Part shown: positions 7,834 through 15,635 of the stretch, piece by piece
How the letters are laid out: each line of letters starts with the position of its first letter
Numbering within the stretch: position 1 is the stretch's first letter
Origin: JACKJA01 sp050297015
GTDB taxonomy: Bacteria > Pseudomonadota > Alphaproteobacteria > Micavibrionales > Micavibrionaceae
DNA length: 20,618 nt
Direction: 5' to 3'
Assembly: GCA_050297015.1 (NCBI GenBank)
Contig: JBNKRZ010000016.1
Span: forward strand, 1 to 20,618
Notes under the pieces: generated by a model
Databases searched by the model: none
What the model was told of the DNA's origin: nothing
What the model saw: only the letters and a program-made list of their open reading frames with translations
Made by a program: the position numbers and the translations under genes

Positions 7834-7865
7834 GCAATTCTATAGCGTTAAGCGCAAGGATTTAA

Positions 7866-8372
7866 TTAATGTGCCATCATTTCTTCGGCAGCAGCATCCA
7901 TAGCTTCGGCTTCGGCTTCGTCAGCCATTTCTTCAACGGCGTCCATGGCTTCCTCTGTTGCTTCTTCAGCAGCATCTTCAGCTGTTTCTTCAACGGCGTC
8001 CATAGCTTCATCGGCAGCGTCTTCGGCGTGTTCCATCATGGCATCGACTTCGTTTTCTGCTTCATCACCGGAAGCGGTCGCCAGATCGGCCATGTCTTCG
8101 GCCATGCCTTGAATGTCTTCAGCGGCGGCCTCGATCGTTTGTGCTGCAGTGTCCATTGTTTCGGTAGATGTTTCGACAAAGCTGTCAGCGGCTTGCATAG
8201 CACCTTCCAGAGCCGTTGCCGCTGTGTCCATCGTTCCGGTGGCCGGTTCGATACGGCTTGCCTGACGCGCGGAGGCATCGGTACTGAAATAGTTATCGTA
8301 AACCATGTAGGCACCAGCTAAGCCAGCAACCATAACAACAACGGCCGGCGTTACGTTTTTCAAGATACTCAT
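7866..8372 (-). CDS. Membrane-anchored, highly acidic Ala/Glu-rich protein
   Basis: A 168-residue protein of unknown function. Residues about 8-26 form one hydrophobic segment after a Met-Ser-Ile-Leu-Lys start, either an uncleaved signal anchor or a signal peptide. The rest (about 45-168) is low complexity: Ala, Glu, Asp and Met, with recurring units such as EAMDAVEE and AEDAAEEA and almost no Arg or Lys. It would form a long, strongly negative amphipathic helix or coiled coil, probably in the periplasm. The ATG at 8372 has AAGAAGGGA upstream. The gene has its own TTGACA promoter (8417-8446) and a strong terminator (7796-7833), so it is a separate unit placed between ubiE and coaBC. Low-complexity sequence makes similarity searches unreliable. 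Confidence 0.85.
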   Translation of the reverse strand: MSILKNVTPAVVVMVAGLAGAYMVYDNYFSTDASARQASRIEPATGTMDTAATALEGAMQAADSFVETSTETMDTAAQTIEAAAEDIQGMAEDMADLATASGDEAENEVDAMMEHAEDAADEAMDAVEETAEDAAEEATEEAMDAVEEMADEAEAEAMDAAAEEMMAH

Positions 8373-8416
8373 GGGTTTATTCCCTTCTTTCGTTAGTTAA
8401 TCTGTAATACTGCCGC

Positions 8417-8446
8417 TATAGAACCTATAAAATTTGCGGCTGTCAA
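8417..8446 (-). promoter_or_regulatory. Sigma70-like promoter for the acidic-protein gene
   Basis: On the minus strand a perfect -35 TTGACA (8441-8446) is followed after 17-18 bp by TTCTAT or TCTATA (8417-8423). It lies just downstream of the ubiE stop and about 45 bp upstream of the acidic-protein ATG. No other candidate in this gap is as good. Confidence 0.65.
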
Positions 8447-8458
8447 ATATTATGTTGT

Positions 8459-9208
8459 TCAGGCTTTAAATCCTGTGTGTATGGCCGCGATTCCAAAGGA
8501 CAGGTTTTGGTAAGACGCTTTGTCAAACCCGGCTTTTTGGGTGCGTTCGACGAGTTCCTCCTGCGTCGGCATTTTGCGAATGCTCTCGACAAGGTATTGA
8601 TAACTGTCGCGGTCTTGCGTGATGATTTGCCCCATGCGCGGGATAAAAGCGTAGGAGTAGGCGTCATAAAGCCCGGCCAGTGGTTTGTCGATGTGTGAAA
8701 ACTCAAGGCAGAAAAAGCGCCCGCCGGGTTTCAGAACACGGTAGAATTCGCGCAAAGCATTGTCGATTCGTGTCACATTGCGTAGACCAAAGGAAATCGT
8801 AACGACATCTTGCGAAGCGTCCGGTACGGGCAGAGCCTCCGCATTCCCGGTAATCCATGTGAAATCGTTGAGCCAGCCTTTGTCAATCGCGCGGTTGCGC
8901 CCCACGCGGAGCATTTGTTCGTCCAGATCGCACAGGGTGATATTGGCCTCCGGTCCGGCTTTCTTGCGAATGCGGAAGGCAATATCCCCGGTGCCCCCGG
9001 CGACATCCAGAAAGGATTGACCCGCACGCGGGCGAATCATGCGCACAAAGCGGTCCTTCCACAAACGATGAACACCGCCGGACATGACATCGTTCATGAG
9101 GTCGTATTTATCGGCCACGGAATCAAAGACACCGCGGACTTTCGCGGTTTTTTCCTCCGGACTGACGGCTTCGGTGCCGAACCATTCGCTTTCAGGATTT
9201 TGTTTCAT
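8459..9208 (-). CDS. ubiE: Ubiquinone/menaquinone C-methyltransferase UbiE
   Basis: UbiE (COQ5) is the SAM-dependent C-methyltransferase of ubiquinone (and menaquinone) biosynthesis. From the ATG at 9206-9208 the protein is 249 residues, close to the family norm. Visible motifs: VRGVFDSVADKYDLMNDVMS (family signature, about residues 25-44), the SAM-binding LDVAGGTGDIAF, the post-motif CDLDEQML, and the UbiE signature SFGLRNV followed by RVLKPGGRF. Two upstream in-frame ATGs (9244 and 9262) are possible; none has a clear Shine-Dalgarno, and homologues begin near the chosen site. In many alphaproteobacteria ubiE is followed by ubiB and coaBC; here ubiB is not next, and the acidic protein occupies the gap. 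Confidence 0.96.
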   Translation of the reverse strand: MKQNPESEWFGTEAVSPEEKTAKVRGVFDSVADKYDLMNDVMSGGVHRLWKDRFVRMIRPRAGQSFLDVAGGTGDIAFRIRKKAGPEANITLCDLDEQMLRVGRNRAIDKGWLNDFTWITGNAEALPVPDASQDVVTISFGLRNVTRIDNALREFYRVLKPGGRFFCLEFSHIDKPLAGLYDAYSYAFIPRMGQIITQDRDSYQYLVESIRKMPTQEELVERTQKAGFDKASYQNLSFGIAAIHTGFKA

Positions 9209-9331
9209 GGGGGTATTTATAACGGCCCAAAGCGGCAAGGTCATTAAGAAATTTTCTTGCATTTGTCATAAGCTCTATATAGAGTGCGTGGGATTTTATG
9301 TTTAAGGGGTATTATTAGAAAGGTTGTTATT

Positions 9332-9979
9332 ATGAATACGGAGAATGCTGCGGAAAATGTCGCGGAAATAGGTACGCTGAGAGATTTGTTGATCGCTATT
9401 TATGAGGAGGACACAGCCTATACCTCTGATGATTTTTCCTTAGAAACCAATGAAGACAAAGCCGATAATCTTTTGAAAAAAGGCTCATACAGAGATATTG
9501 AAAGTTCTGACCCCAGATCTGACCCCAGACCGAATATTATCACGTTCATTGCCAAAGGTCTTACGCCCGCGATTCGTGAAAGAGTAAGCAAAGCTTTTGA
9601 TCCGCAGGTTGATGGCTATATGAGACGCTATGATGAACTTAAAATGCAGACGGCGGAGATCAAAAATAATGATGCTCTTTTAGAGGCTCATATTCAAACG
9701 CAGCAGGCTCTCAAAGGGGTAGAGAATGCTACTCAAAAACTTGCCGATAGTGTTCTCGTTAATGCGAAAATGGTAAACAGCCGATTGTCGGAAATTAAGG
9801 GCGAAATCTCCCATAGTGGTTGGTTCTCCCGGTTGGCGGGGGCATTCCTTATTGCGGCTTCTGTTTATTTTGCAGGAGAGAAAGTTGCCGATGCGATATC
9901 CGAAGGCAATCAGCTTAAAGCTGCGAATAATAATGGATCGTTGGTTATTAAACCGCAAGCACCCGCGTTGGAGAAGTAG
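9332..9979 (+). CDS. Hypothetical coiled-coil protein with C-terminal membrane segment
   Basis: A 215-residue protein without a family I recognise. Residues 1-60 are acidic (LRDLLIAIYEEDTAY...). A Pro-rich SDPRSDPRP stretch (59-67) is encoded by a 12-bp tandem repeat. Residues about 95-160 are charged and helical and are likely to form a coiled coil. A single hydrophobic helix follows at about 164-182 (WFSRLAGAFLIAASVYF), then a 30-residue tail. With no N-terminal signal it should be a cytoplasmic protein anchored near its C-terminus. The start at ATG 9332 is supported by GAAAGG eight bases upstream; longer frames lack this. The codons look more AT-rich than those of murJ next door, suggesting it is an accessory gene. 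It is divergent from ubiE. Confidence 0.75.
   Translation: MNTENAAENVAEIGTLRDLLIAIYEEDTAYTSDDFSLETNEDKADNLLKKGSYRDIESSDPRSDPRPNIITFIAKGLTPAIRERVSKAFDPQVDGYMRRYDELKMQTAEIKNNDALLEAHIQTQQALKGVENATQKLADSVLVNAKMVNSRLSEIKGEISHSGWFSRLAGAFLIAASVYFAGEKVADAISEGNQLKAANNNGSLVIKPQAPALEK
9506..9529. repeat. 12-bp perfect tandem repeat (TCTGACCCCAGA x2)
   Basis: Two head-to-tail copies, 9506-9517 and 9518-9529, lie in frame within the coiled-coil protein gene and encode the repeated Ser-Asp-Pro-Arg. The sequence is locally C-rich within an AT-rich gene. Confidence 0.9.
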
Positions 9980-10022
9980 CTTAGCTCTTCTAACTTGCAT
10001 TATTTCCTGATACATAACTCCC

Positions 10023-11579
10023 ATGACTCTTTTTAAAGCCATGGCGACGGTGGCGGGGCTGACGGGGCTTTCGCGGATTGCCGGATTTTTGCGGGATATT
10101 ATGACGGCGGCTATTCTGGGCGCGGGGCCGGTGGCTGACGCCTTTTTCGTGGCGCTGAAGCTGCCTAATTTTTTTCGTCGTGTAACGGCGGAGGGGGCGT
10201 TTTCCGTGTCTTTTGTCCCCCTTTATTCCGGTGCGCTGGAGACGGAAGGGGCGGACAAAGCCGACGCATTTGCCAGCAATGCCTTTTCCATGATGATTGT
10301 CCTTATCGGGCTGTTCACGGTACTGGCGATTGCGGCGATGCCGTTTGTGATCTATGGGATTGCGCCGGGCTTCATCGGTGATGAGACGCGCTTTCCGCTT
10401 GCGGTGGAATTATCGCGGCTGACGTTTCCTTATTTGCTTATGATGTCTTTGACGGCGCTGCTCGGCGGGGTTTTGAATACGCATGAGCGGTTCGCGCCCT
10501 TTGCCGCTGCGCCGGTCTTTTTCAATTTGTGCCTGATTATCGCGCTGCTTTCGAGCGGGCTTTTTGAGACGGCGGGACATGCGCTGAGCTATGGCGTTCT
10601 GGCCGCCGGGTTTATTCAGTTCGGCTTGCTCTGGGTGAGTGCCAAGCGCGCGGGAGTGAAAATTAAATGGATACGGCCGCATTTCGATGTGAAAACGAAA
10701 AAGCTCTTTAAGCTGATGGGGCCGGGGGTGATCGGCGCGGGCGTGATGCAGATTAACCTGTTCGCCGATTTGGTGATCGGTTCGATGCTGCCGACGGGTT
10801 CGATTTCTTATCTTTATTATGCCGACCGCCTGAACCAGCTGCCGCTGGGCACGATCGGGATCGCGGTGGGCACGGCCTTGCTGCCGATGCTATCCAAGGT
10901 AATGGCGGCGGATAATAAGGAAGAGGCGCGCACTCTGTTTAACCGGGCGCTGGAGATGTGTTTTTTGTTGGGCCTTCCGGCGGCTACGGGCCTGTTTTTT
11001 GCTTCCTTGCCGATTATCGTAACACTGTTCGAGCATGGCTCCTTCAGCAAGCATGACAGCATTATGACGGTGATGGTCTTGACGGCTTATGCGGTGGGGC
11101 TGCCCGCTTATGTGGCGGTGAAGGTGTTCTCAACGGCGTACTGGGCGCGGCAGGATACCGCCACCCCGGTCAAGATCGCCGTGGCGGCAACGCTGGCCAA
11201 TATCGCCGCGAGCCTTTATCTGGCCTTTGTTTTGAAGCTCGGCGTGATCGGAATTGCGGCCTCAACGGCGGCGGCAGGCTGGATACAGATCGGCTTGCTG
11301 GCCTTTTTCCTGCGGGGCCGGGTGGAGGCAAAGCTGGACAGGCGCCTTGTGATAAATCTCTTGAAAATTCTCGGCGCATGCGCTTTGATGAGCGTCTATT
11401 TAATTGTGATGAAGGCGCAAGTTTTCCATGTTTACTTTCCCGAAAATGCCGCAATGGCAACACAAATTTTGGCGCTGGTGGCCCTGATCGGTGGGGCAAT
11501 TATCATTTATGGTCTGGCCGTGACCTTAACCGGCGTAATCAAATTTCAAGACATTAAAAGACTTATGAGGAGAGGTTGA
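10023..11579 (+). CDS. murJ: Lipid II flippase MurJ
   Basis: MurJ flips the peptidoglycan precursor lipid II across the inner membrane. The 518-residue length and about 14 hydrophobic helices match the family. The N-terminus has the MurJ signature: SRIAGFLRDIMTAAILGAG (17-35), then ADAFFVALKLPNFFRR (38-53) and AEGAFSVSFVP (56-66). The cationic residues expected in the central cavity (Arg 18 and Arg 24, and the Arg pair 52-53) are present. The ATG at 10023 has no strong Shine-Dalgarno. The end overlaps the region before trpS: the AGGAGAGG that serves trpS is inside the last murJ codons, so the two genes are tightly linked. The preceding accessory gene ends 43 bp upstream. Confidence 0.97.
   Translation: MTLFKAMATVAGLTGLSRIAGFLRDIMTAAILGAGPVADAFFVALKLPNFFRRVTAEGAFSVSFVPLYSGALETEGADKADAFASNAFSMMIVLIGLFTVLAIAAMPFVIYGIAPGFIGDETRFPLAVELSRLTFPYLLMMSLTALLGGVLNTHERFAPFAAAPVFFNLCLIIALLSSGLFETAGHALSYGVLAAGFIQFGLLWVSAKRAGVKIKWIRPHFDVKTKKLFKLMGPGVIGAGVMQINLFADLVIGSMLPTGSISYLYYADRLNQLPLGTIGIAVGTALLPMLSKVMAADNKEEARTLFNRALEMCFLLGLPAATGLFFASLPIIVTLFEHGSFSKHDSIMTVMVLTAYAVGLPAYVAVKVFSTAYWARQDTATPVKIAVAATLANIAASLYLAFVLKLGVIGIAASTAAAGWIQIGLLAFFLRGRVEAKLDRRLVINLLKILGACALMSVYLIVMKAQVFHVYFPENAAMATQILALVALIGGAIIIYGLAVTLTGVIKFQDIKRLMRRG
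11568..11575 (+). promoter_or_regulatory. Ribosome binding site that fixes the trpS start
   Basis: AGGAGAGG lies inside the last codons of murJ, six bases before the ATG at 11582. It favours that ATG over an in-frame TTG at 11576 that overlaps the murJ stop. Confidence 0.8.
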
Positions 11580-11581
11580 GT

Positions 11582-12592
11582 ATGACAACCAAACGAATTC
11601 TATCCGGTATGCAACCGACGAATCAGCTGCACTTGGGGAACTATCTGGGGGCGCTGCGTAATTGGGTGGACTTACAACATCAGGATTATGAATGCCTGTT
11701 TTGCGTTGTGGATTTGCATGCGATCACGCAGCCCTATGACGCGGCGGCCTTGACCGATAGTACACGCGAGATCGCCGCGGCTTATATCGCGGCGGGGGTC
11801 GATCCGCAAAAATGCACGATTTTCCCGCAGTCGGCCGTTGCCGCCCATTCCCAGCTCATGTGGCTTTTGGCGACGATGACTCAGATGGGCAAGCTGGAGC
11901 GTATGACCCAGTTCAAGGACAAAGCCGGTAAGCACAAGGAACGTGCCGGACTGGGGCTTTTTTCCTATCCTGTTTTGATGGCGGCGGATATCCTGATTTA
12001 CAAGGCGACGCACGTGCCGGTTGGTGAAGATCAAAAACAGCATTTGGAGCTGGCGCGGGATATCGCGGCGACCTTTAATACACGTTACGATCGAGATTTC
12101 TTTGTGCAGCCGGATCCCCTGATTTTGGGGGAAGCAACGCGAATTATGTCTCTGCGCGATGGAACGGCGAAAATGTCGAAATCCGCGGAAAGTGATTTGA
12201 GCCGGATCAATCTGACCGATGATGCCGATACGATCGCCAAGAAAATCCGCAAAGCGAAAACGGACCCGGAAGCCATTGGCGAGACGATTGAATCCCTCGA
12301 AGGGCGGCCGGAGGCACTGAACCTCGTGACGATTTACGCAGCGCTGGCAGATATCAGCCGGGCGGATGTTCTGGAGCAATTCGCGGGTAAGCAGTTCTCT
12401 GAATTCAAACCGATGTTGGCGGAGCTGGCTGTGGCGCAGCTTTCCCCCATTACGGCGCGGATGAATGAGCTTTTGGCCGATAGAACGGAAATCGACCGTA
12501 TCCTTGCCGCCGGGGCGGAAAAAGCCTCCGGCATCGCTGAGCCTGTCCTGAAAGAGACGATGGATATTATGGGTTTTTGGGCCGGGCGTTAA
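11582..12592 (+). CDS. trpS: Tryptophanyl-tRNA synthetase
   Basis: A class I aminoacyl-tRNA synthetase that charges tRNA-Trp. From the ATG at 11582 the protein is 336 residues, normal for the bacterial enzyme. The HIGH-type motif is HLGN at 17-20, preceded by SGMQPTNQL. The Rossmann fold carries DLHAIT, MTQFKDK and the GEDQKQHLELARD block typical of TrpRS. The second signature is KMSKS at 197-201. All key elements are present, so it should be active. It is coupled to murJ by a 2-bp gap and an internal Shine-Dalgarno; murJ-trpS adjacency is common in alphaproteobacteria. Confidence 0.98.
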   Translation: MTTKRILSGMQPTNQLHLGNYLGALRNWVDLQHQDYECLFCVVDLHAITQPYDAAALTDSTREIAAAYIAAGVDPQKCTIFPQSAVAAHSQLMWLLATMTQMGKLERMTQFKDKAGKHKERAGLGLFSYPVLMAADILIYKATHVPVGEDQKQHLELARDIAATFNTRYDRDFFVQPDPLILGEATRIMSLRDGTAKMSKSAESDLSRINLTDDADTIAKKIRKAKTDPEAIGETIESLEGRPEALNLVTIYAALADISRADVLEQFAGKQFSEFKPMLAELAVAQLSPITARMNELLADRTEIDRILAAGAEKASGIAEPVLKETMDIMGFWAGR

Positions 12593-12599
12593 CCAGTTG

Positions 12600-12628
12600 T
12601 TGGCATTTTGCTGAGATCATGGCACAAT
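12600..12628 (+). promoter_or_regulatory. Candidate sigma70 promoter upstream of the secreted protein
   Basis: TTGGCA (12600-12605) and CACAAT (12623-12628) are separated by exactly 17 bp and lie in the gap after trpS, 36 bp before the ATG at 12665. The -10 box is imperfect. Confidence 0.45.
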
Positions 12629-12664
12629 AGAACTTAAGGACTTGACTGAAAGGGTTCTCTCGCC

Positions 12665-13333
12665 ATGCGTTTCGCTTCTTTATTTGCTTTGTTATCGTTG
12701 ATTTTTGTAACCGGGTTCGCCGGAGAAAGCCGTGCTGATTATGCGCTGTGGCGTGATCCGGGGACGGGGGTGACCTTGACGTACCCCGATACGTGGATGC
12801 GTGTGAATAATCATCAGCCGGATGATCTTTTAACGATCCGGGCACCGTCGGGACGCGGTGATGCGACGTGCCGGGTGCGCGCCCGTGAAGATGGACGCCA
12901 TACGATTTATCCGCGCTTTTTCGATTCTGATGTTCAAAAAACAGATTATAGCCGCAATTTCTGGGATACTTACTGGGATGCCAGCTATGAGAATTTGAAA
13001 GTTTTGCGCTTTTTCGATGAAACGGGATTAGGGCGCGCTCACGGTAGCTTTATGAGCGTTTCTTACGAAGTGAGTGCGCCGGGGAAAGTGATTATGCCGC
13101 GCAAGGCTATGGCCTTTGTATCCTTTGCTTACAATCAGGTTTATGTGCTGGAATGCTCTTCCCATGCCGATGCTTTCGCGCAGTGGGAGGACTTGTTCCT
13201 GAGTATTGCCGGGTCGGTCGATACGCCGAAAATTCGCCATGAATTTAAACGCGGTTACCGTATCAGTGCGATCGGTGGCAGTCACGGTCTGGTTTTTTCC
13301 GCGCCGGAAAATAAATTCGATATTATATATTAG
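12665..13333 (+). CDS. Secreted protein of unknown function (PsbP/DUF1795-like appearance)
   Basis: A 222-residue protein with a clear signal peptide: Met-Arg, a hydrophobic stretch, then a probable cleavage after Ala 24 (ESRA-DYALW), so it is periplasmic or secreted. The mature part begins with a GVTLTYPDTW segment, which resembles the first strand of PsbP/DUF1795-type domains (a G-x-x-x-x-YP-x-x-W pattern); the remainder is beta-rich with two Cys (in ATCRVR and VLECSS). The resemblance is weak and gives no function. GAAAGGG lies about ten bases before the ATG. It has its own candidate promoter and is followed by a terminator-like hairpin at 13372-13404. Confidence 0.8.
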   Translation: MRFASLFALLSLIFVTGFAGESRADYALWRDPGTGVTLTYPDTWMRVNNHQPDDLLTIRAPSGRGDATCRVRAREDGRHTIYPRFFDSDVQKTDYSRNFWDTYWDASYENLKVLRFFDETGLGRAHGSFMSVSYEVSAPGKVIMPRKAMAFVSFAYNQVYVLECSSHADAFAQWEDLFLSIAGSVDTPKIRHEFKRGYRISAIGGSHGLVFSAPENKFDIIY

Positions 13334-13371
13334 GCAATCCTTGCATTCTCTTCTTAGTTTAGGCATTAAAT

Positions 13372-13404
13372 AGACCCATTAAGTGACACTTGGCGGGTCT
13401 TTTT
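13372..13404 (+). terminator. Terminator-like hairpin immediately before the TSUP gene start
   Basis: AGACCC (13372-13377) pairs with GGGTCT (13395-13400), with a short inner inverted repeat (AAGTG/CACTT) in the loop, and is followed by a run of T (13400-13404). The ATG of the TSUP gene starts at the next base. The stem is only six pairs, so termination is probably partial. Confidence 0.55.
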
Positions 13405-14313
13405 ATGCAGGTTTATTTGCCTATCGCAGAAATGACGGTCCCTGCGGAAATGATTTTACTTCTTGGGACGGTGGTCGGATTTTTATCCGGCGTGTTTGGC
13501 GTGGGCGGTGGATTTCTGACAACGCCTTTCCTTATTTTTATGGGGTTGCCGCCTGGCGTGGCCGTGGGAACACAATCCAACCAGCTTGTTGCGGCGAGTG
13601 TCTCCGGTGTTTTGGCGCATTGGAAACGCGGTAATGTTGATTTTAAAATGGGCGGAGTGATGCTGGCGGGCAGTGTTGTCGGCTCCGTCATTGGTGTGTT
13701 TATCTTCCGTTTACTCCAGCATATGGGGCAGATCGACTTTGTGATTTCCCTCCTTTACGTTGTGTTGCTTGGCTCAATGGGCCTGATGATGTTGTGGGAA
13801 AGTGTCAATGCCCTTGTGAAAAAAAGGAGCGGTGAAGGAGGGGCGCTTTTACAGCACAACGCTTTTTTTCGCTCCTTGCCTTATAAGATGCGCTTTGAGC
13901 GCTCGCGCTTGTATATCAGTGTTTTGATTCCCGTGGGGATTGGCTTTCTTGGTGGTTTGCTGGTGGCGATTATGGGGATTGGCGGCGGCTTTTTGCTTGT
14001 GCCGGCGATGATTTATATTCTGGGAATGCCGACGATTTTGGTCGCGGGGACATCCCTGTTTCAGATTATGTTTACGACCGTTTTTGCCACGGTGATGCAT
14101 GCGGTGACGAACCATACGGTCGATCTGGTGCTGGCGGCTTTGTTGATTGTCGGCGGTGTGATCGGAGCGCAATTCGGCGTGCGGGCCGCCCGTATGATTA
14201 GTGGTGTTTATGCCCGGCTTGCGCTGGCAGCGCTTTTGCTGTTTGTCAGTTTCGAGCTGATGGGCGTTTTGTTTATCGAGCCGATTGATCTCTACACAAC
14301 GGTGATGCGCTGA
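13405..14313 (+). CDS. TSUP-family (TauE/SafE) membrane transporter, putative sulfite/organosulfonate exporter
   Basis: A 302-residue inner-membrane protein with about eight helices. It shows the internal duplication of the TauE/SafE (TSUP) family: GFLSGVFGVGGGFLTTPFLI in the first half and FLGGLLVAIMGIGGGFLLVP in the second, each a Gly-rich loop between helices, each followed by a G-T-x-x-x-Q element. The family moves small sulfur-containing anions such as sulfite or sulfoacetate; the substrate here is unknown. The ATG at 13405 gives MQVYLPIAEM, a beginning I recognise in alphaproteobacterial members; the frame extends to a TTG at 13390 that lies inside a hairpin. There is no Shine-Dalgarno. 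Its TGA overlaps the next ATG by one base. Confidence 0.92.
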   Translation: MQVYLPIAEMTVPAEMILLLGTVVGFLSGVFGVGGGFLTTPFLIFMGLPPGVAVGTQSNQLVAASVSGVLAHWKRGNVDFKMGGVMLAGSVVGSVIGVFIFRLLQHMGQIDFVISLLYVVLLGSMGLMMLWESVNALVKKRSGEGGALLQHNAFFRSLPYKMRFERSRLYISVLIPVGIGFLGGLLVAIMGIGGGFLLVPAMIYILGMPTILVAGTSLFQIMFTTVFATVMHAVTNHTVDLVLAALLIVGGVIGAQFGVRAARMISGVYARLALAALLLFVSFELMGVLFIEPIDLYTTVMR

Positions 14314-15065
14314 TGAAAAACGCCTTCGCCATTATGTTTGTGCTGACTTTGATGCTTTTACCCTCATATGCCCGGGCGCAAAATGAACCGACTTTACTGA
14401 GTATTGATCTGGCCGAGGATCATGTGGATATCACTACGGGGTTTAACGGTGCGCGGTTGGTCTTGTTCGGGATGAAGAAAAAAGACGGCGATCTGGCGAT
14501 TGTCTTGAAAGGACCGGACAAGGATATGGTCGTCCGGCGAAAATCTCAGCTTTTCGGTGTTTGGATGAATACGGAGTCCGTGACCTTTCGCGATGTGCCG
14601 TCTTACTATGATCTGGCGTTGAGTACAGGAGAACGGCGGCTGGCCGATCCGGCGCTGCTCAAGCAGATGGGGGTCGGGCTGGAGACACTGGATTTCAAAA
14701 ATAAGGGCCGGGAAAAGCAGGATACCGTTCAGCGCTTTAAGGAAGCTTTAATCCGCAACAAGCAGGGACAGGGGCATTTTCCTCTCGATTCACGGGATAT
14801 CTATTTTCTTAATGACGATTTCTTCCGCACCAATTTTTATCTGCCCCGTGATGTGCCGACGGGGGATTACACGATTGAAACATTTTTGTTCAAAGATGGC
14901 GTGTTGCTTGACCGCCGGGATATAAGTCTGCGTGTGGCGCAGGTAGGAATGGGCGCGCGTGTGCGTCGTTTTGCCTATCAGCACGAAGTGGTTTATGGTT
15001 TGATGGCCGTTATGCTGGCTGTGATGAGTGGCGGGATGGCTTATTATTCCCTCCGAAAAGAGTAG
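14313..15065 (+). CDS. TIGR02186-type membrane protein (alphaproteobacterial)
   Basis: A 250-residue protein with a signal peptide (cleavage probably after ARA, about residue 22), a periplasmic domain, and a C-terminal membrane helix (about 225-246) ending in a short basic tail (LRKE). The sequence has the marks of TIGR02186: VDITTGFNGARLVLFG, a GPD/VVRRKSQLFGVWMN stretch, and FRDVPSYYDLALST. The biochemical role is unknown, but in alphaproteobacteria this family usually follows a TSUP transporter, as here, so a partner or accessory role in anion export is a reasonable inference. The start ATG shares one base with the TSUP stop (TGATG), so translation is coupled. Confidence 0.88.
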   Translation: MKNAFAIMFVLTLMLLPSYARAQNEPTLLSIDLAEDHVDITTGFNGARLVLFGMKKKDGDLAIVLKGPDKDMVVRRKSQLFGVWMNTESVTFRDVPSYYDLALSTGERRLADPALLKQMGVGLETLDFKNKGREKQDTVQRFKEALIRNKQGQGHFPLDSRDIYFLNDDFFRTNFYLPRDVPTGDYTIETFLFKDGVLLDRRDISLRVAQVGMGARVRRFAYQHEVVYGLMAVMLAVMSGGMAYYSLRKE

Positions 15066-15080
15066 AAAGGACAATTGTAA

Positions 15081-15611
15081 ATGTCTGATACACTTGAATA
15101 TATGGATATTGAGGAGGCCAAAGATCCGTCCCCGTGCGGGCGGCGCGGTGACGGCGGTTTGTACCTTGCGTTGGCCAGTGAGAGCGAGGAAGGCTTGCTT
15201 GCTTTGCGTTATGCGGCGCGCATGGCGGAAATGAACCGCGGGCATCTTTTGATCTTGCATATGATCCATGTTGACGATTTCCAGCATTGGAGCAATGTCG
15301 AGGAGATGATGCGCAAGGAATTGCGCGAGGAAGCTGAGAAATTTCTTTGGAATATGGCCAAGCGCGTCAATGATATTAACGGCCAGATACCGGCTCTGTG
15401 TATTGCAGAGGGGAAGAGCTCCGACGTGTTGATTGATTTGATTAACGAAGAGACCGCCATTAAAATGCTGATTCTCGGCGGCGGTGTAAGCGCAGGCGGA
15501 CCGGGACCGCTGGTCTCTTACTTTACGGGCAAGGGGCTTTCACGGCTGCGTGTGCCGGTCGTGGTTGTGCCGGGGCATCTTGATGCCCAGAAAATCGACG
15601 CTATTTTCTAA
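15081..15611 (+). CDS. Universal stress protein (UspA family)
   Basis: A single-domain cytoplasmic protein of 176 residues. After a 25-residue acidic and polar extension, the UspA fold begins at GLYLALASESEEGLLALRYA, followed by LLILHMIHV, and ends with LILGGG, then GPGPLVSYFTGKGLSRL and VPVVVVPG. The Gly-rich segment corresponds to the ATP-binding motif of nucleotide-binding Usp proteins, although the spacing is not an exact G-x2-G-x9-G-S/T. GAAAGGA lies nine bases before the ATG. It stands 15 bp after the TIGR02186 gene and 24 bp before nfu, so the four genes are probably one operon. Confidence 0.92.
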   Translation: MSDTLEYMDIEEAKDPSPCGRRGDGGLYLALASESEEGLLALRYAARMAEMNRGHLLILHMIHVDDFQHWSNVEEMMRKELREEAEKFLWNMAKRVNDINGQIPALCIAEGKSSDVLIDLINEETAIKMLILGGGVSAGGPGPLVSYFTGKGLSRLRVPVVVVPGHLDAQKIDAIF

Positions 15612-15635
15612 CACAATGCCGTTCAGGGAAGCCCA

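Noticed and set aside
7869..8321. Plus-strand Phe/Cys/Ser-rich open frame
   Set aside because: It is the antisense reading of the low-complexity Ala/Glu gene, which has promoter, ribosome site and terminator in the correct direction.
9273..9284. CTCTATATAGAG perfect 12-bp palindrome between ubiE and the coiled-coil gene
   Set aside because: It could be an operator, but at 12 bp and without a matching promoter or second copy in the window it is too weak to call.
11672..12379. Minus-strand 235-codon open frame inside trpS
   Set aside because: It is antisense to a fully conserved trpS; the length reflects codon bias of the opposite strand.
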